Shown one piece after another: positions 63,170 to 64,000 of a DNA stretch of 64,000 nucleotides. Below the pieces are notes generated by a model. That model made no database searches. It was not told the DNA's origin and saw nothing but the letters and a program-made list of their open reading frames with translations. Position numbers and translations under genes: made by a program. The stretch is from Mycetocola sp. (GTDB lineage Bacteria; Actinomycetota; Actinomycetes; Actinomycetales; Microbacteriaceae): the NCBI RefSeq assembly GCF_025464835.1, contig NZ_JAODMP010000085.1, positions 21,074 to 85,073 of the forward strand. The letters run 5' to 3'. The number at the start of each line of letters is the position of its first letter. The stretch's first letter is position 1.

Positions 63170-63616
63170 GTCATTCTCGGGACAGGATGTCCTTGGTCGC
63201 GAAACGTCCGTTGGCGAGCGCACCGAAGGCGAGGATGTAACCGCCTTGCAGCAGCACGTTGTCGACGACCGTACTCATGTAGCGGCTGGCTCAGCAACCC
63301 GGCGAACCCTAGCCGGTGATGCGTGAACAGGCAGGGATGCGGCAGCGACAACTGCGGGAGCATTCCGAGGGTCTGGGAGATCACCGACACGACCACCGAT
63401 GCGGCCACCGCCCCCACCGCCCCCACCGGCACGGAGGTCAGCGTCGAGACGAACAGGCCGATGGCGCCCAGCCCGAGGAGCGAGACGCTCACCTAACCGG
63501 CAACGAGCACCGATCGCCATGCGGACCCTGACACGCTCATCACCTCCCCGGGGGAGCAGTGTGACCGGTCCGATCGGTAACAGCAGCGCGCCGACGATCG
63601 CCCCTGCGATGACCCT
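63170..63616 (-). pseudogene. ABC-2 permease remnant
   Basis: Pieces of an ABC-2 permease lie in order in different frames: AGAIVGALLLPIGPVTLLP (63551-63616 region), then SVSGSAWRSVLVAG followed by an in-frame TAG, then VSVSLLGLGAIGLFVSTLTS with SVPVGAVGAVAAS and LFTHHRLGFAGLL, then a frameshift to MSTVVDNVLLQGGYILAFGA ending at TGA 63170-63172. The N-terminal half is missing. Nonsense and frameshift together show that it is dead. Confidence 0.75.
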
Positions 63617-63686
63617 CACCGGTGAGCGCCACGAACCGGTCCTCGAGACTGGGGTCCTCGACGGCGAAGCCGCGCACACGGACCCG
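63612..63686 (-). pseudogene. ABC ATPase C-terminal remnant
   Basis: RVRGFAVEDPSLEDRFVALT with GEG is the usual end of an ABC-2 exporter ATPase. Only about 25 residues remain, joined upstream to an unrelated enoyl-CoA hydratase-like fragment, so most of the gene is deleted. Confidence 0.55.
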
Positions 63687-63815
63687 GGCGTGCACGAGGG
63701 TGATCGCGTTCAGGGCGTTCGGGTGGTTGAGGGTGGTCCGTCCGATCCGCCCGTCGATCCGTCGGATGGGATCGCCGGAATCGCCTGGGGGAACTTCGTC
63801 GCTGACGTGCTGCAC
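63687..63815 (-). pseudogene. enoyl-CoA hydratase / 3-hydroxyisobutyryl-CoA hydrolase N-terminal remnant
   Basis: After an ATG at 63815, DGRIGRTTLNHPNALNAITL resembles the N-terminal strand and turn of crotonase-fold enzymes (family pattern GRxxxxTLNRPxALNALT). The frame then runs straight into the ABC ATPase remnant. The rest of the gene is missing. Confidence 0.5.
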
Positions 63816-64000
63816 GCCCCGATCCTCGTTCGGTGAGCCGTGCCCTGCCCTGCCCCGGCGGATCCACTGCCTTCAGGGGCCACAGCGGCGATGGCGGAGC
63901 AGACCTCACGGAAATCGTCGCGCAGCATCCCAACGGTGACCCGCACGAACTGGCGATTCGCCGGGCCGGAAAGGTAGGGGGAGCCGGCGGTCACCCGGAT
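63710..64000 (-). CDS. unidentified protein, C-terminal part (runs off the right edge)
   Basis: An open frame enters from the right edge. VTAGSPYLSGPANRQFVRVT and VGMLRDDFREVCSAIAAVAP look coding, possibly the last strand and helix of a PLP-dependent aminotransferase. After about 50 residues it turns into low-quality sequence through the remnants, so the original stop may have been lost. It overlaps the crotonase-like remnant. The family is uncertain. Confidence 0.35.
   Translation of the reverse strand: MRVTAGSPYLSGPANRQFVRVTVGMLRDDFREVCSAIAAVAPEGSGSAGAGQGTAHRTRIGACSTSATKFPQAIPAIPSDGSTGGSDGPPSTTRTP

Overview
The window is GC-rich chromosomal DNA from an actinobacterium, most likely a member of the Microbacteriaceae. 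The signs are many GTG starts, very short or overlapping gene junctions, a dnaK-grpE-dnaJ-hspR heat-shock operon with HspR (HAIR) operators, a ClpB without its N-terminal domain, a ClpS-DUF2017 pair, a DUF6421 protein beside an SDR, and several coenzyme F420 enzymes. I see no rRNA, tRNA, CRISPR array, transposase, phage or plasmid module. It reads as ordinary, catabolically rich core chromosome with local gene decay.

Layout. 0-7.5 kb: a sugar locus (ribokinase-like kinase, RbsD, GntR/UTRA regulator, cupin phosphoglucose isomerase, FGGY kinase, start of a 2-hydroxyacid dehydrogenase) facing a small transaldolase, then a FadR-type regulator and a UMF1/MFS transporter. 8-12 kb: the dnaK operon with two HAIR sites. 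12-22 kb: a P/Q-rich membrane protein, an rRNA-type methyltransferase, an F420:NADP oxidoreductase-like protein, an MBL hydrolase, F420-dependent glucose-6-phosphate dehydrogenase, clpS-DUF2017, a GT4 glycosyltransferase, an NtaA-type monooxygenase and a sarcosine-oxidase-like enzyme. 22-24 kb: clpB with its own HAIR site. 24-37 kb: nitroreductase, LLM oxidoreductase, acetyl-CoA synthetase, a frameshifted epimerase, threonine aldolase, an ABC-2 exporter with an SRPBCC protein, MFS, SDR and DUF6421. 37-43 kb: a sulfonate/nitrate-type ABC importer, CorA and a photolyase. 43-45 kb: an NTF2-like remnant, alpha/beta hydrolase and an auxin-efflux carrier. 45-53 kb: a LacI-controlled oligosaccharide operon (lipoprotein, two permeases, GH130, large secreted protein). 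52.7-57 kb: a fructose PTS operon (DeoR regulator, fruK, EIIABC) followed by a destroyed HPr gene. 57-63 kb: exonuclease III, an F420-dependent LLM enzyme co-transcribed with cofE, and facing it a three-gene ABC importer of the proposed F420-0 transporter class. 63-64 kb: remnants of at least three genes.

The most interesting theme is F420. FGD, an FGD-like LLM enzyme, another LLM oxidoreductase and an F420:NADP-oxidoreductase-like protein need or may need the cofactor. The only F420 biosynthetic gene visible is cofE, the glutamate-tailing step, and it sits next to an iron-siderophore-like ABC cassette. This is the arrangement expected of a cell that imports F420-0 and adds the polyglutamate tail itself.

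The second theme is small-scale decay and repeats. At least four genes or gene groups are broken (epimerase, HPr, NTF2-like, ABC-2/enoyl-CoA hydratase remnants). Intergenic gaps carry several families of short inverted repeats, and the 3' end of cofE has been tandemly duplicated with a 160-bp period. Coordinates come from reading the sequence. Functional names rest on motif recognition, not on database searches.
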